The notes under the pieces: generated by a model
Told to the model about the DNA's origin: nothing
Seen by the model: only the letters and a program-made list of their open reading frames with translations
The model's database searches: none
In this document: piece by piece, positions 14,961-25,265 of the stretch
Position numbering within the stretch: position 1 is the stretch's first letter
Layout: every line of letters starts with the position of its first letter
Source: an uncultured Christensenella sp.
Lineage (GTDB): Bacteria; Bacillota; Clostridia; Christensenellales; Borkfalkiaceae
Reading direction: 5' to 3'
Assembly (NCBI GenBank): GCA_910578195.1
Contig: CAJTOY010000012.1
Span: 1 to 44,558 of the forward strand
DNA length: 44,558 bases
Position numbers and translations under genes: made by a program

Positions 14961-15683
14961 ATGAAAATAATAGTTACGAAAGATTACGATAAAATGAGCG
15001 AAAAGGCGTTTGAAATCATGTCGGGCGTTGTCAAAAGCAATCCCCGCGCGGTTTTGGGGCTTGCGACGGGCACGACCCCGCTCGGACTGTATAAGCTCAT
15101 GACAGCCGATTGCAAAGACAACGGCACGAGTTATAAAAAAATAAGAACGGTAAACCTTGACGAGTACGCGGGGCTGGATATTACAAGCCCGCAAAGCTAT
15201 GTCTACTTTATGCGCGAAAATCTTTTCAAAGGGCTCGATATCCCGCTTGAAAATACGAATATCGAGAACGGCAAGGCGGCGGACGCGGAGGCTGAGTGCG
15301 CGCGTTACAACGCGCTTTTAAGCGAACTGCCGCGCGATATCCAGCTTTTAGGTCTGGGAAGTAACGGGCACATTGCCTTCAACGAGCCGGGCACGCCTTT
15401 CGGCACGCAAACCCACGTCGTGAAGCTTGCCGAAAGCACGGTAAAGGACAATTCCCGCCTGTTCGAAAAAATCGGGGACGTCCCGACAAGCGCGTTCACG
15501 ATGGGCCCGAAAAACATTATGCAGTCGAAAAAAGTGCTCATTCTGGCGTACGGCGAAAACAAGGCGCGGGCGGTTTACGAAATGGTGAACGGCGAAGTTA
15601 CCGAAAGCTGCCCCGCAAGCATTTTACAGCTTCACCCCGACTGCACCCTCATAGTCGACGAAAAAGCGGCTTCTTTACTTTAA
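14961..15683 (+). CDS. nagB: Glucosamine-6-phosphate deaminase
   Basis: Converts glucosamine-6-phosphate to fructose-6-phosphate and ammonia in the cytoplasm. The 240-residue length is normal. Family marks seen are MKIIVTKDY at the start, the phosphate loop LATGTTPLGLY (about 35-45), catalytic NLDEYAGL (about 62-69), and LGLGSNGHIAFNEPG (about 128-142) with the catalytic His/Glu region. The start is certain from homology, yet there is no ribosome site and the -10 box ends 6 bases upstream, so translation is probably leaderless. nagA follows after 2 bases, and the GH3 gene after that, as one operon. Confidence 0.97.
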   Translation: MKIIVTKDYDKMSEKAFEIMSGVVKSNPRAVLGLATGTTPLGLYKLMTADCKDNGTSYKKIRTVNLDEYAGLDITSPQSYVYFMRENLFKGLDIPLENTNIENGKAADAEAECARYNALLSELPRDIQLLGLGSNGHIAFNEPGTPFGTQTHVVKLAESTVKDNSRLFEKIGDVPTSAFTMGPKNIMQSKKVLILAYGENKARAVYEMVNGEVTESCPASILQLHPDCTLIVDEKAASLL

Positions 15684-15685
15684 AT

Positions 15686-16798
15686 ATGAACGGATTCAAA
15701 AACGCAAAAACCTACATACGCGGCAAGGGCATTGTCCGCGCCGATATCGGATTCGAAAACGGTCGGATAGTGTTCGGCGGGGATATTACGCCCGTTGCGC
15801 AGACGGGCGACTGTCTGCTCGTGCCCGGTTTTACAGACAGCCATATTCACGGCGCGGGCGGCGCGGATACAATGGACGGCGGGGACGCGCTTTCGGTAAT
15901 TGCGAAAGCCCTCGTAAGAGAGGGAACGACTTCCTTTCTGGCAACGACCATGACCCAGAGTGCGGACAATATCAAAAGGGCGCTCGGCGCCGTAAAAGAT
16001 ACCGACGGCGGGGCGCGGCTTCTGGGCGTGCACCTCGAAGGTCCGTTCATTTCGGATAAACATATCGGCGCGCAGCCGCGCGAGTTTATAAAAAAGCCCG
16101 ACATCGAATTTTTTAAGGAGCTTCAAACATCTTCGGGCGGTATGATAAAAATCGTCACCCTCGCGCCCGAGGAGGACGGCGGGCTTGTCGAATATCTTTC
16201 TTCGCACGGCGTTATCCCTTCGGCGGGGCACAGCGGAGCGACGTGTGCACAGATTGCGGACGCCATGGAAAAGGGGCTTTCGCGCGTGACGCACACGTTC
16301 AACGCGCAGACCCCGTTGCACCACAGAGAGGTCGGCGTTGTAGGCGCGGCGCTTCTCTACGACGGGCTTTACTGCGAGGTTATCGCCGACACGGTGCACG
16401 TTTCGGTGCCCGCGCTGAAATTGCTCATTAAAAACAAGCCGAAAGATAAGCTCGTTTTAATTACCGACGCGATACGCGCAAAGGGCATGCCGGACGGAAT
16501 TTCAGAGCTCGGCGGGCAGACCGTGTACGTCGGGGACGGCACGGCGCGGCTCAAAGACGGAACGCTTGCGGGCAGCGTGCTTAAAATGAACGAGGCGGTT
16601 AAAAACCTCGTTGAAAAGTGCGGCGCGGGGATAGAATACGCCGTCGACTGCGCGAGCTACAACCCCGCAAAAAGTCTGGGGCTGGACGATTGCGGAATAA
16701 TTAAAGAGGGCGCGCGGGCGGACTTCACTCTGCTCGATAACAATTTCGAAGTAATGCTGACCGTGGTCGGCGGAAAAACAGTCTATATAAAGGAATAA
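15686..16798 (+). CDS. nagA: N-acetylglucosamine-6-phosphate deacetylase
   Basis: Removes acetate from GlcNAc-6-phosphate to supply NagB. A 370-residue amidohydrolase. Marks seen are DSHIHGAGG (about 52-60), the metal Glu in HLEGPF (about 117), SAGHSGAT with metal His (about 182), THTFNAQTPLHHRE (about 203; most relatives have Met where Gln stands) and catalytic Asp in LITDAI (about 261). It begins 2 bases after nagB without a ribosome site of its own, so it is probably translationally coupled. The GH3 gene follows after 4 bases. Confidence 0.96.
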   Translation: MNGFKNAKTYIRGKGIVRADIGFENGRIVFGGDITPVAQTGDCLLVPGFTDSHIHGAGGADTMDGGDALSVIAKALVREGTTSFLATTMTQSADNIKRALGAVKDTDGGARLLGVHLEGPFISDKHIGAQPREFIKKPDIEFFKELQTSSGGMIKIVTLAPEEDGGLVEYLSSHGVIPSAGHSGATCAQIADAMEKGLSRVTHTFNAQTPLHHREVGVVGAALLYDGLYCEVIADTVHVSVPALKLLIKNKPKDKLVLITDAIRAKGMPDGISELGGQTVYVGDGTARLKDGTLAGSVLKMNEAVKNLVEKCGAGIEYAVDCASYNPAKSLGLDDCGIIKEGARADFTLLDNNFEVMLTVVGGKTVYIKE

Positions 16799-16802
16799 AA
16801 AA

Positions 16803-18803
16803 ATGGAAAAATTGACGGTAAAACAGCTGAGTACCGCCGAAAAACTTCGGCTTTTATGCAGTAACGGATTCTGGTATACAATGGATTTCGACGGCAAAAT
16901 TCCCGCCGTGTCTGTTTCGGACGGCCCCGTGGGGGTTCGCGCCGAGCGCAAAAACGAAAAGGGCGAAAACGTGACTTTGCCGTCGGTTTCCTATCCTTCG
17001 GCGCAGTCGCTTGCGAATACGTGGGATTGCGAGTGCGCCCGTATAATGGGCGAGTGCCTCGCCGACGACTGCTACGAAAAGAACGTCGACATACTGCTCG
17101 GTCCGGGCGTGAATATCAAGCGTCACCCGCTGAACGGTAGAAATTTCGAGTACTATTCCGAGGACCCGTATCTTGCGGGCATGCTCGCGAAAAGCTATAT
17201 AGAGGGGGTTCAGTCGCGCGGCATAGGAACGTGTTTGAAGCACTTTTGCTGTAACAACCTCGAATATAACCGCTTCGAACAGTCGAGCGAGGTTGACGAG
17301 CGCACGCTGAGAGAGATATATTATCTTCCATTCGAAATCGCGTGCGAAGCGAAACCCGTCAGTATGATGAGCGCCTATAACCGCGTCAACGGCAGATACG
17401 CGAGCGAGAACAAAAAGGGCTTCAAGGTTTTGAGGGATGAGTTCGGGTTCGACGGCGCAATGTATTCCGACTGGGAAGCCGTGCGCGACAGAACGGTTTC
17501 GGCAAAGGCGGGGTGCGACATAGAATTCCCCTTCAATCAGGCGAATTACGACAAGCTCGTCGAGGATTTCGAGGCGGGCAGAATTACCGAACAAGAGGTA
17601 GACGAATGCGCGGCGCGCGTGCTCGAACTTGCGTACCGCTGTAAGGAAATGCAGAAGGGCAAGGGTGTAAAGCGCACCGAAAAGGAAAGGCTCGACGTAT
17701 CGCAAAAAATCGCCGAAGAGGGCATGGTTTTACTCAAAAACGACGGCATACTCCCGCTGAAAAAGGGGGAGAACGTCGCGCTGTTCGGCTGTTATGCGAA
17801 GCCCGAAAGGGATATGCTTGCGGGCGACGGCAGCTCACGCGTGGTGCCGATAAGCGATAAATTCGATTTGCAGGCGCTGCTCGAAGAGGAGCTCGGCGTA
17901 AAAATTCCCTTCGAGAGTATGTACTATTACAACAAGGTGTTGGGCACTAACGGCTACGCGCACTGGTGCGCAAAGCCGCACAAAGGCAAAGCCTACGCCG
18001 CCGAAAGCGGGGTTAACGTCATTTGCGCGGGTACGGGCGTACCCTTCGAATACGAATCGGGCGACCGCACGGACATGCGGCTTCCGTCTTCGCAGGAGCG
18101 GGCGATTATAGATTTGGCGGAGATTAACCCGAACACCGTCGTGGTGATTTTCGCGGGTTCGCCGATAGACGTCGGCGCGTGGGAGAGTAAGGTAAAAGGC
18201 ATAGTATACGCGGGCTTTTGCGGCGAGCGCGGACTTCACGCGCTGAGCGGAATTCTCTGCGGCAAAGTCAACCCTTGCGGCAAGCTTTCCGAAACCTTCC
18301 CCGCAAACCTCGAAAGCGCGGCGGTGAACGGAACGTATATCGACACCGCGGTCACTTGCTATTCGGACGGACTGAACGTGGGTTACCGCTACTATGACAG
18401 ACACAAGGGCGCGGCGAAATATCCGTTCGGTTACGGGCTGAGCTATTCGAAATTCGAATACTCCGACTTGTCGGTCAAAACAGACGGTACGGACGCGGAG
18501 GTGAGCTTCACCGTAAAAAATACGTCGGGGCTCGACGGAAAGGAAATCGCGCAGGTGTACGTTTCGGAGTGCTCGCCGACGGTGTATCGCCCATTGAAGG
18601 AGCTGAAAGGCTTTAAAAAGGAGCTTATAAAGGCGGGCGAAAGCAAGCGCTTTACCGTACGGCTGAACAGCCGCTCGTTCGCGTACTACTCGGTCGCGGA
18701 CGACGCGTGGACTGTCAACGACGGAATTTTCAGAATTTTTGTCGGAAGCTCGGCGGAGGATATAAGGCTTGTCGGTACCGTGCATATTAAAAATAACTTT
18801 TAA
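16803..18803 (+). CDS. Glycoside hydrolase family 3, beta-glucosidase type
   Basis: A 666-residue cytoplasmic GH3 enzyme with no signal peptide. The N-terminal barrel has GPGVNIKRHPLNGRNFEYYS (101-120) and KHF (146-148) and the nucleophile Asp223 in YSDWEA. The C-terminal alpha/beta domain begins near 310 and a fibronectin-III-like domain ends the protein (from about 560, FGYGLSYSKF). The motif set is that of BglX-like beta-glucosidases or xylosidases; the NagZ-type KH...GHG motif is absent. In the nagBA operon it probably trims an imported oligosaccharide, releasing sugars that include GlcNAc. Exact substrate unknown. AAAGGA ribosome site before ATG 16803. Confidence 0.93.
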   Translation: MEKLTVKQLSTAEKLRLLCSNGFWYTMDFDGKIPAVSVSDGPVGVRAERKNEKGENVTLPSVSYPSAQSLANTWDCECARIMGECLADDCYEKNVDILLGPGVNIKRHPLNGRNFEYYSEDPYLAGMLAKSYIEGVQSRGIGTCLKHFCCNNLEYNRFEQSSEVDERTLREIYYLPFEIACEAKPVSMMSAYNRVNGRYASENKKGFKVLRDEFGFDGAMYSDWEAVRDRTVSAKAGCDIEFPFNQANYDKLVEDFEAGRITEQEVDECAARVLELAYRCKEMQKGKGVKRTEKERLDVSQKIAEEGMVLLKNDGILPLKKGENVALFGCYAKPERDMLAGDGSSRVVPISDKFDLQALLEEELGVKIPFESMYYYNKVLGTNGYAHWCAKPHKGKAYAAESGVNVICAGTGVPFEYESGDRTDMRLPSSQERAIIDLAEINPNTVVVIFAGSPIDVGAWESKVKGIVYAGFCGERGLHALSGILCGKVNPCGKLSETFPANLESAAVNGTYIDTAVTCYSDGLNVGYRYYDRHKGAAKYPFGYGLSYSKFEYSDLSVKTDGTDAEVSFTVKNTSGLDGKEIAQVYVSECSPTVYRPLKELKGFKKELIKAGESKRFTVRLNSRSFAYYSVADDAWTVNDGIFRIFVGSSAEDIRLVGTVHIKNNF

Positions 18804-18885
18804 AATCTGGAAGTAATCGAAACTTAAACAGTCAAATAGTGGAAGCGCAGACAGTATTGTCAAGGTAAAATTTATTTGTTATAAT
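18802..18885 (+). promoter_or_regulatory. Promoter and operator of the ABC ATPase gene
   Basis: TTGTCA at 18857-18862, 17-base spacer, TATAAT at 18880-18885. Upstream are AAAATCTGGAAG (18802-18813) and a 22-base block at 18826-18847 ending ATAGTGGAAGCG. That block is repeated exactly at 22455-22476, in both cases ending 9 bases before the -35. The first site overlaps the stop codon of the GH3 gene. Confidence 0.85.
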
Positions 18886-18918
18886 TTCAGTATAAATCGG
18901 TAGGGGAGGATCAACCGT

Positions 18919-20157
<1,239 letters not shown>

Positions 20158-20160
20158 ATT

Positions 20161-21333
20161 ATGACAGAATGGTTTAAGCGATTTTCCCTTTCGCTGTTTT
20201 CGGACGACAGGGCGAAAAGCAGCGCAAAATTCGGGTTCGGCAACGTACTTTTGACAAGTTTTCTTGCGGTAGTATTCATTCTTCTCGGCATTTATGCCGG
20301 GGAAACCGTTCCGTTTGCCTCCTATTACAACAGGGCGCACGAATTCCGCGAGTTCTTGTACAGCGCGTTTGACACGGGCATTACCGTCTCGGTCAATGAC
20401 AACAAAGCCGTAATTTCCCGAAACGGCAAAAGCGTTGATATCAATTCGCTTTCGGACGAAGAGGACGCGCGGTATTCGGTAAACGGCTATCATCTGTTCG
20501 TCAACTCCGTAAACGTTGTCGACGCGTTCGACGACTTCGAAGCCTACTGCGTGGGCGACGGCGGTGAAATCGACTACGAAAAATATCTCGCCCTCGGCGA
20601 AAGCGAAAAGAAAAATTACCGTTTCGCGGTGCGCTACACGGGCAGGGTAAAAGAAATTACCGACGTTGAAGGCTATCTGCAATATTTAAAGGGGCTGAAC
20701 AGCGAGGAAATAAACAACAAATTAAAAGAGTTGGAGGGTACGGACAACTACAAGCGCGGCGTGTACGCGCTGTACGTGCAATCGTACTACCCCGATATGA
20801 GCTCGGCGGCGGGCGAAGCCGTGCCGACGCTCAGAAATTATTACTATTTGCAGACCCTCAAAACCGACGGAAAATATCTCTGTCTTTTCGGTGATATGAT
20901 TGTCGGCTCGTTCTCCGCGGGCGGAAACAAGATAAGCTACGGCGGAATGTACAAGCAGGGCAACGCGCTTGACGGCAGGGACAGCGTCGACGAATTTATA
21001 AAGGGTACTTTCTACGACGCTTCGTCGGCGACGTTTATTCTCGGTTTGGTCAACGGCGTGTCGGTGATTGCGTTTACCGAGCTGATAACGGTCGGCGTGA
21101 TGCTTTTGGGGTTTGCGGTGTGCAAACTGAGGAAAAAGGGCGCGTGTCAGAAATTTGCGGACAGCGCGCGGATAGTCGCCTCGTATGCTCACGTCGCGGC
21201 GCTGATAGCGGCGGTTGTAACCCTCTGCCTTTCGTTCGCGTTTGCCGCAGCTTCGCTAATCGCGTATCTTTCGTTTGCGACAATACTGATAATAAGGACG
21301 GTTGTTCTGATAATAAGAGACCGCGCGGAGTAG
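20161..21333 (+). CDS. Membrane protein with extracellular domain (DUF1189/YvdJ-like)
   Basis: A 390-residue protein with one membrane segment near the N-terminus (about 27-50), a soluble stretch of about 210 residues, then three or four segments at the C-terminus (about 285-385). It begins 3 bases after the ATPase stop and shares its promoter. The layout resembles DUF1189 proteins such as YvdJ of the Bacillus maltodextrin operon, which accompany sugar ABC transporters, but the match is by architecture and context only. Function unknown. Its TAG stop lies in the loop of the terminator at 21321. Confidence 0.7.
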   Translation: MTEWFKRFSLSLFSDDRAKSSAKFGFGNVLLTSFLAVVFILLGIYAGETVPFASYYNRAHEFREFLYSAFDTGITVSVNDNKAVISRNGKSVDINSLSDEEDARYSVNGYHLFVNSVNVVDAFDDFEAYCVGDGGEIDYEKYLALGESEKKNYRFAVRYTGRVKEITDVEGYLQYLKGLNSEEINNKLKELEGTDNYKRGVYALYVQSYYPDMSSAAGEAVPTLRNYYYLQTLKTDGKYLCLFGDMIVGSFSAGGNKISYGGMYKQGNALDGRDSVDEFIKGTFYDASSATFILGLVNGVSVIAFTELITVGVMLLGFAVCKLRKKGACQKFADSARIVASYAHVAALIAAVVTLCLSFAFAAASLIAYLSFATILIIRTVVLIIRDRAE

Positions 21334-21346
21334 TCCGCGCGGTTTT
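21321..21346 (+). terminator. Terminator with stop codon in its loop
   Basis: CCGCGCGGA (21321-21329) pairs with TCCGCGCGG (21334-21342), loop GTAG, then TTTT. The upstream gene's TAG stop spans the loop and stem edge. It separates the convergent membrane-protein and regulator genes. Confidence 0.88.
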
Positions 21347-21348
21347 AA

Positions 21349-22293
21349 TTACGTTATTTTCATTATGATAGCTTGGTCGAAGTCGCCGAAGTTTTTCCCG
21401 AAAAGGCTTATGCCGCCGCGGTACTCGGCGTCTTTTTTTACGCCTATGTTGAACCTTATCACGTCGTTTTCCGTGATGTGCAAATCGTCGATAGTCAGCT
21501 TGTTGTGCACGAACGTGTTGTCGAGGTACACGCCGTTTTTATCCACCGAGCATTTTTTCAACAGACCGAATTGCGTGCTCGTGACGGGCCAATACGCGGG
21601 GGTGTATTTCCCGCGCTTGCCGCCGAAGTTGCCGGGCGAGGTAAATGTTAAAACCTCGACGCCGTTGATTTTCAAGGTTATGTCGGACGGCCAGTTGTTG
21701 TTGAAGTAAATGGTGTCCGAGCAGACCTCCATGGAAAAGCTTATTCTGTGCTTTTCGGAGATGTCGACGGTAACGGGAAAGGTGTAGGTGACCGAGCCCG
21801 ACTCGAACCAGATGCACTCGGCTTGCTGGCGAAGGGGGGAGAAGAAAATGTTCGGGTTGTCGAACACGCCCAGCGGGCTTTCCTTGCCGACCATGCCGCA
21901 CGGCGCGCTCACGTTGCACTCGGTGTAAAGCCCTATCGGCATTTCGACGATGTAGGACTTGGACTTGGTTTCGGCTTTTTCGGCGACCAACGACACCTTC
22001 GCGTCGAGTATCGCCTGCGCGCAGTATTTGGTGTGACCTTTAAGTCCGGGCTGGTATGTTATTACTATGAGTCCCGCTTCGGAGAGAATGTCGATATGCC
22101 TCGACACGCTGGATATGGGCATATCCAAATCTTTCGATATCGCCGAAACGCTGACCGACTTGTTCAGCATGTATTTTAAAATTTTAAGCCTTTCGTCGGA
22201 GGCGAACGCGCGCGCAACCTTTATCAGCTCGGCGTGGTCGCCCTCGTTGTTTATCTTAAAATTCAAATGTTTTTCCGAGCTGATGGCGGGCAT
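21349..22293 (-). CDS. ArsR-type HTH regulator with C-terminal beta-rich ligand domain
   Basis: A 314-residue regulator if started at ATG 22293, which has AAGGAG 8 bases upstream; the frame is open to a GTG at 22323. Residues about 10-85 are a winged helix of ArsR type (ERLKILKYMLN, VSAISKDLDMPISSVSRHIDILSEAG in pieces). The remaining 220 residues are beta-rich with many aromatic residues and no enzyme motif, and look like a carbohydrate-binding or cupin-like sensor module (inference). It is divergent from the GH2-transporter operon and convergent with the ATPase operon, so it is the obvious local regulator of both. It has no metal-binding Cys pair of classical ArsR sensors in the HTH. Confidence 0.82.
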   Translation of the reverse strand: MPAISSEKHLNFKINNEGDHAELIKVARAFASDERLKILKYMLNKSVSVSAISKDLDMPISSVSRHIDILSEAGLIVITYQPGLKGHTKYCAQAILDAKVSLVAEKAETKSKSYIVEMPIGLYTECNVSAPCGMVGKESPLGVFDNPNIFFSPLRQQAECIWFESGSVTYTFPVTVDISEKHRISFSMEVCSDTIYFNNNWPSDITLKINGVEVLTFTSPGNFGGKRGKYTPAYWPVTSTQFGLLKKCSVDKNGVYLDNTFVHNKLTIDDLHITENDVIRFNIGVKKDAEYRGGISLFGKNFGDFDQAIIMKIT

Positions 22294-22314
22294 AGCGTTA
22301 TCTCCTTGTATTTT

Positions 22315-22342
22315 ATTATACACCCTTTGAAAAAATATACAA
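22315..22342 (-). promoter_or_regulatory. Promoter of the ArsR-type regulator gene
   Basis: On the minus strand, TTGTAT (22342-22337), a 16-base spacer and TATAAT (22320-22315), about 22 bases before the ATG at 22293. Confidence 0.65.
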
Positions 22343-22424
22343 TGGTTTTACTTCTAAAAAATGGAAATAATTTCAATTTCCGGCGGAAAAATCCAAAAAA
22401 TCGTGCGGATAACGGGCGTTTTTT

Positions 22425-22514
22425 GCTTCCAGATTTTGCAACAAGTTAAAAAACAAACAGTCAAATAGTGGAAGCGTTTCAAGTATTGTGAGAGGATACT
22501 TCATTTGATATAAT
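22425..22514 (+). promoter_or_regulatory. Promoter and operators of the GH2-transporter operon
   Basis: TTGTGA at 22486-22491, 17-base spacer, TATAAT at 22509-22514. The block at 22455-22476, ending GTGGAAGCG, is identical to that at 18826-18847. A further site, GCTTCCAGATTTT (22425-22437), is the AAAATCTGGAAGC motif in inverted orientation, giving a facing pair. The site lies between the operon and the divergent regulator. Confidence 0.85.
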
Positions 22515-22544
22515 AAAATCAGAAATTATAATTAGGAACAAAAA

Positions 22545-24251
22545 ATGTACAGAAACGAACATCCTAACCCGCAGTTCGAAAGGAATTCTTTCAGATGCCT
22601 CAACGGGCAGTGGGAATACGGAAAAGGTAAAAAGGAAACAATCGGCAAGCTTACGGACAAAATAGAAGTGCCTTTCTGTCCCGAATCGAAGCTTTCGGGA
22701 ATCGGGGATAAGTCGTTTATTACCGATTGCGTCTATTCGAGAAAATTCGAGGTTGAAAAAAGCGAGCTCGGCGGCAGACTTGTACTGCACTTCGGCGCGG
22801 TCGACTACGAGGCGGAGGTGTACGTCAACGGTAAGTTCGCCGTGCGCCATACGGGCGGGTTTACGGCGTTCGAGGCGGACATTGCCCCCCTCGCGACGGT
22901 CGGCGAAAACACGGTCACCGTCTACGTCCACGACGACGTGCGCGAAAATATCCCGAGCGGCAAGCAGAGTAAAAAAGACGGTTCGTACGGCTGTTTTTAC
23001 ACCCGCTCGACGGGAATATGGCAGACCGTCTGGCTGGAAAAAACCCCGATAAATTATATACGCTCGGTAAAATTCTATCCTCAGCCCGACAGCGGTTCGG
23101 TCAAAGCCGAGGTTTCAACCGAGGGTTGCGGCGAGGTGAGTGTGAAGGCGTTTTTCGGCGGGAAGCCCGTCGGCGAAGCCTCGGGCGCGGTCGAGTACCG
23201 CAGAACGTTCGAAATAAAGCTATCGGATATTCACCTCTGGGAGGTCGGCAAAGGCAACCTCTACGACGTGGAAATATCCTTCGGCGAGGATAAGGTAAAA
23301 AGCTATTTCGGGCTGCGCTCGGCGGCGTACGAGGGGAGAAAATTTCTCTTGAACGGCAAAAGCGTTTTCCAGCGGCTGGTTCTGGATCAGGGCTATTACG
23401 AGGACGGGATTTACACCGCAAAGGACGCGAGACAGTTCAAAGAGGATATCGCGCTTTCGCAGTCGCTCGGTTTCAACGGCGCAAGACTGCACCAGAAGGT
23501 GTTCGAGCAAAGATACCTCTACGAGTGCGACAAGGCGGGCTACCTCGTCTGGGGCGAATTCCCGAGCTGGGGGGTCAAGTACGACGATTTGAAGTCGCTC
23601 GGAGTCGTGATCTCGCAGTGGAGCGAGGTTGTGGAACAGTATTTCAACCACCCCTCGATAATAACGTGGTGCCCCTTGAACGAGGTATGGGAAGACCTTG
23701 ACAATACCAAACTGATAAGAGATATGCGCTTTGTCGAGGCGGTATACACGGTCACTAAAACGCTTGATTCGACCCGTCCGTGCGTGGACGCGAGCGGCGG
23801 ATACCACGGCAGGTTCACCGACGTTTTCGACTTCCATAACTACCATTTAAGCGACAAGACGTTCAACTTTTTAGAGGATATCGAGAAATTCGATAAGCTG
23901 TCCATGGACAAAACCTACGCCCCCGAAAACGCGCAGGAAAACGTGCTTTACGACGGCAAGCTTCCGTTAAACGCGAGCGAGTTCGGCGGTATAAGCTTCG
24001 ACAAGGACGACAAAGACGGCTGGGGCTATCACACGATATGCACCGAAGAGGATTTTTTGAGCGAATATCTCAAAACGACCGCGGCTTATCTCGGCTGCGA
24101 CAAGATAAGCGGGTTTTGCTACACACAGCTTTACGACGTGGAGCAGGAACGCAACGGGCTGTATCATTACAACCGCGCCCGCAAATTCAGCGAAGAAATG
24201 TTGAAAAAAATCGCGGACTGCAACAGGCTTGCGGCGGCGATAGAAGATTAA
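22545..24251 (+). CDS. Glycoside hydrolase family 2 enzyme (beta-galactosidase/glucuronidase-like)
   Basis: A 568-residue cytoplasmic GH2 enzyme without signal peptide. Residues about 10-165 are the sugar-binding jelly roll (FRCLNGQWEY, HTGGFTAFEADI), about 170-260 the immunoglobulin-like domain, and 265-568 the catalytic barrel. Acid/base Glu380 lies in WCPLNEVW and nucleophile Glu479 in NASEFGG. It lacks the extra C-terminal domains of LacZ and is close in size to short GH2 enzymes. First gene of the operon with the ABC permeases, so it acts on the imported glycoside. The exact sugar cannot be read from sequence. AGGA ribosome site 8 bases upstream. Confidence 0.93.
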   Translation: MYRNEHPNPQFERNSFRCLNGQWEYGKGKKETIGKLTDKIEVPFCPESKLSGIGDKSFITDCVYSRKFEVEKSELGGRLVLHFGAVDYEAEVYVNGKFAVRHTGGFTAFEADIAPLATVGENTVTVYVHDDVRENIPSGKQSKKDGSYGCFYTRSTGIWQTVWLEKTPINYIRSVKFYPQPDSGSVKAEVSTEGCGEVSVKAFFGGKPVGEASGAVEYRRTFEIKLSDIHLWEVGKGNLYDVEISFGEDKVKSYFGLRSAAYEGRKFLLNGKSVFQRLVLDQGYYEDGIYTAKDARQFKEDIALSQSLGFNGARLHQKVFEQRYLYECDKAGYLVWGEFPSWGVKYDDLKSLGVVISQWSEVVEQYFNHPSIITWCPLNEVWEDLDNTKLIRDMRFVEAVYTVTKTLDSTRPCVDASGGYHGRFTDVFDFHNYHLSDKTFNFLEDIEKFDKLSMDKTYAPENAQENVLYDGKLPLNASEFGGISFDKDDKDGWGYHTICTEEDFLSEYLKTTAAYLGCDKISGFCYTQLYDVEQERNGLYHYNRARKFSEEMLKKIADCNRLAAAIED

Positions 24252-24264
24252 AAAAGGAGGATAA

Positions 24265-25251
24265 ATGATGAGCGAAGAAGTTTTGACTGCGGAATTGCCC
24301 GCGGAGGATAGCACTCCGCCCAAAAAGAAAAAGAAGCTGACCAAACGCAAAATCGGAGAATACGCGTTTTGCTACGGTATGCTGCTGTTGCCCTTAATTC
24401 AGTTTGCCATTTTCTATATTTGGATAAACTCGAACTCCATAATAATGGCGTTTCAGGAATTCGACGGCTACAACGACAACGGTGGCGAGCTGTTCAAATG
24501 GTCGCTTTACAATTTCACCAGATTTTTCAACGAATGGAGCAACCCGACCTCGGTGGTCGTGTCCGCGCTGAAAAACACCTTCAAGTATTTTGCGGCGGGG
24601 CTGTGCATGGTGCCGGTTTCCTTTTTCGTCGCGTACTTTCTTTACAAGAAAATCTGGGGCTACAAGTTTTTCAGAGTATTCTTCTTTCTGCCCTCGATAA
24701 TAAGCGCGGTGCTTTTCGTAACCACCTATAAAAAGCTTATCGACTACGGCGGACCTCTGGATATGTTGCTTTCGCTGTTCGGCGTGAGAATTCCGCCCCT
24801 TCTGACCGACGACACAAAGGCTACGGCGACGATTATAGCCTATACGGTCTGGACGGGTCTGGGTATAAACATGATTTTATACCAGAGTGCGATGAGCCGT
24901 ATCCCGCAGGAGGTAATGGAGGCGGCGCAGCTCGACGGCGTGCCCTGGTACAGGGAATTGCCGCAGATTGTTCTGCCCATGGTCTGGCCGACGATTGCGA
25001 CGACGCTTATACTCGTCATAACCTCGATGTTCAACAGCACGGGACCCATACTGTTATTCGCGGGCTCGGGCGTGGAGGTCGACAATCAGGCGGTGACGAC
25101 GATATCCTTCTGGATATACCGGCAGACGTACAAGGCGGCGGATTTGAACTACCCCGCGGCGATAGGTATGTTCTTCACGTTCGTCAGCGTGCCCATCGTG
25201 TTCATAGTGCGCTGGGTGTTCAATAAAATCGACCCTCAGGTAACGTATTAA
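24265..25251 (+). CDS. Sugar ABC transporter permease (MalF type)
   Basis: A 328-residue inner-membrane permease with a basic N-terminal tail (KKKKKLTKRK), six hydrophobic segments, and the EAA loop near residue 219 (EAAQLDG...LP) that contacts the ATPase. It works with the permease at 25266, the binding lipoprotein at 27597 and probably the ATPase at 18919. GGAGG lies 7 bases before the ATG. The GH2 gene ends 13 bases upstream. Confidence 0.95.
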   Translation: MMSEEVLTAELPAEDSTPPKKKKKLTKRKIGEYAFCYGMLLLPLIQFAIFYIWINSNSIIMAFQEFDGYNDNGGELFKWSLYNFTRFFNEWSNPTSVVVSALKNTFKYFAAGLCMVPVSFFVAYFLYKKIWGYKFFRVFFFLPSIISAVLFVTTYKKLIDYGGPLDMLLSLFGVRIPPLLTDDTKATATIIAYTVWTGLGINMILYQSAMSRIPQEVMEAAQLDGVPWYRELPQIVLPMVWPTIATTLILVITSMFNSTGPILLFAGSGVEVDNQAVTTISFWIYRQTYKAADLNYPAAIGMFFTFVSVPIVFIVRWVFNKIDPQVTY

Positions 25252-25265
25252 GGGGGTGTGGCGAA

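Noticed and set aside
16803..18803. GH3 gene as NagZ-type beta-N-acetylglucosaminidase, from its place after nagBA
   Set aside because: The NagZ KH-GHG motif is absent; the catalytic motifs are of the beta-glucosidase/xylosidase branch.
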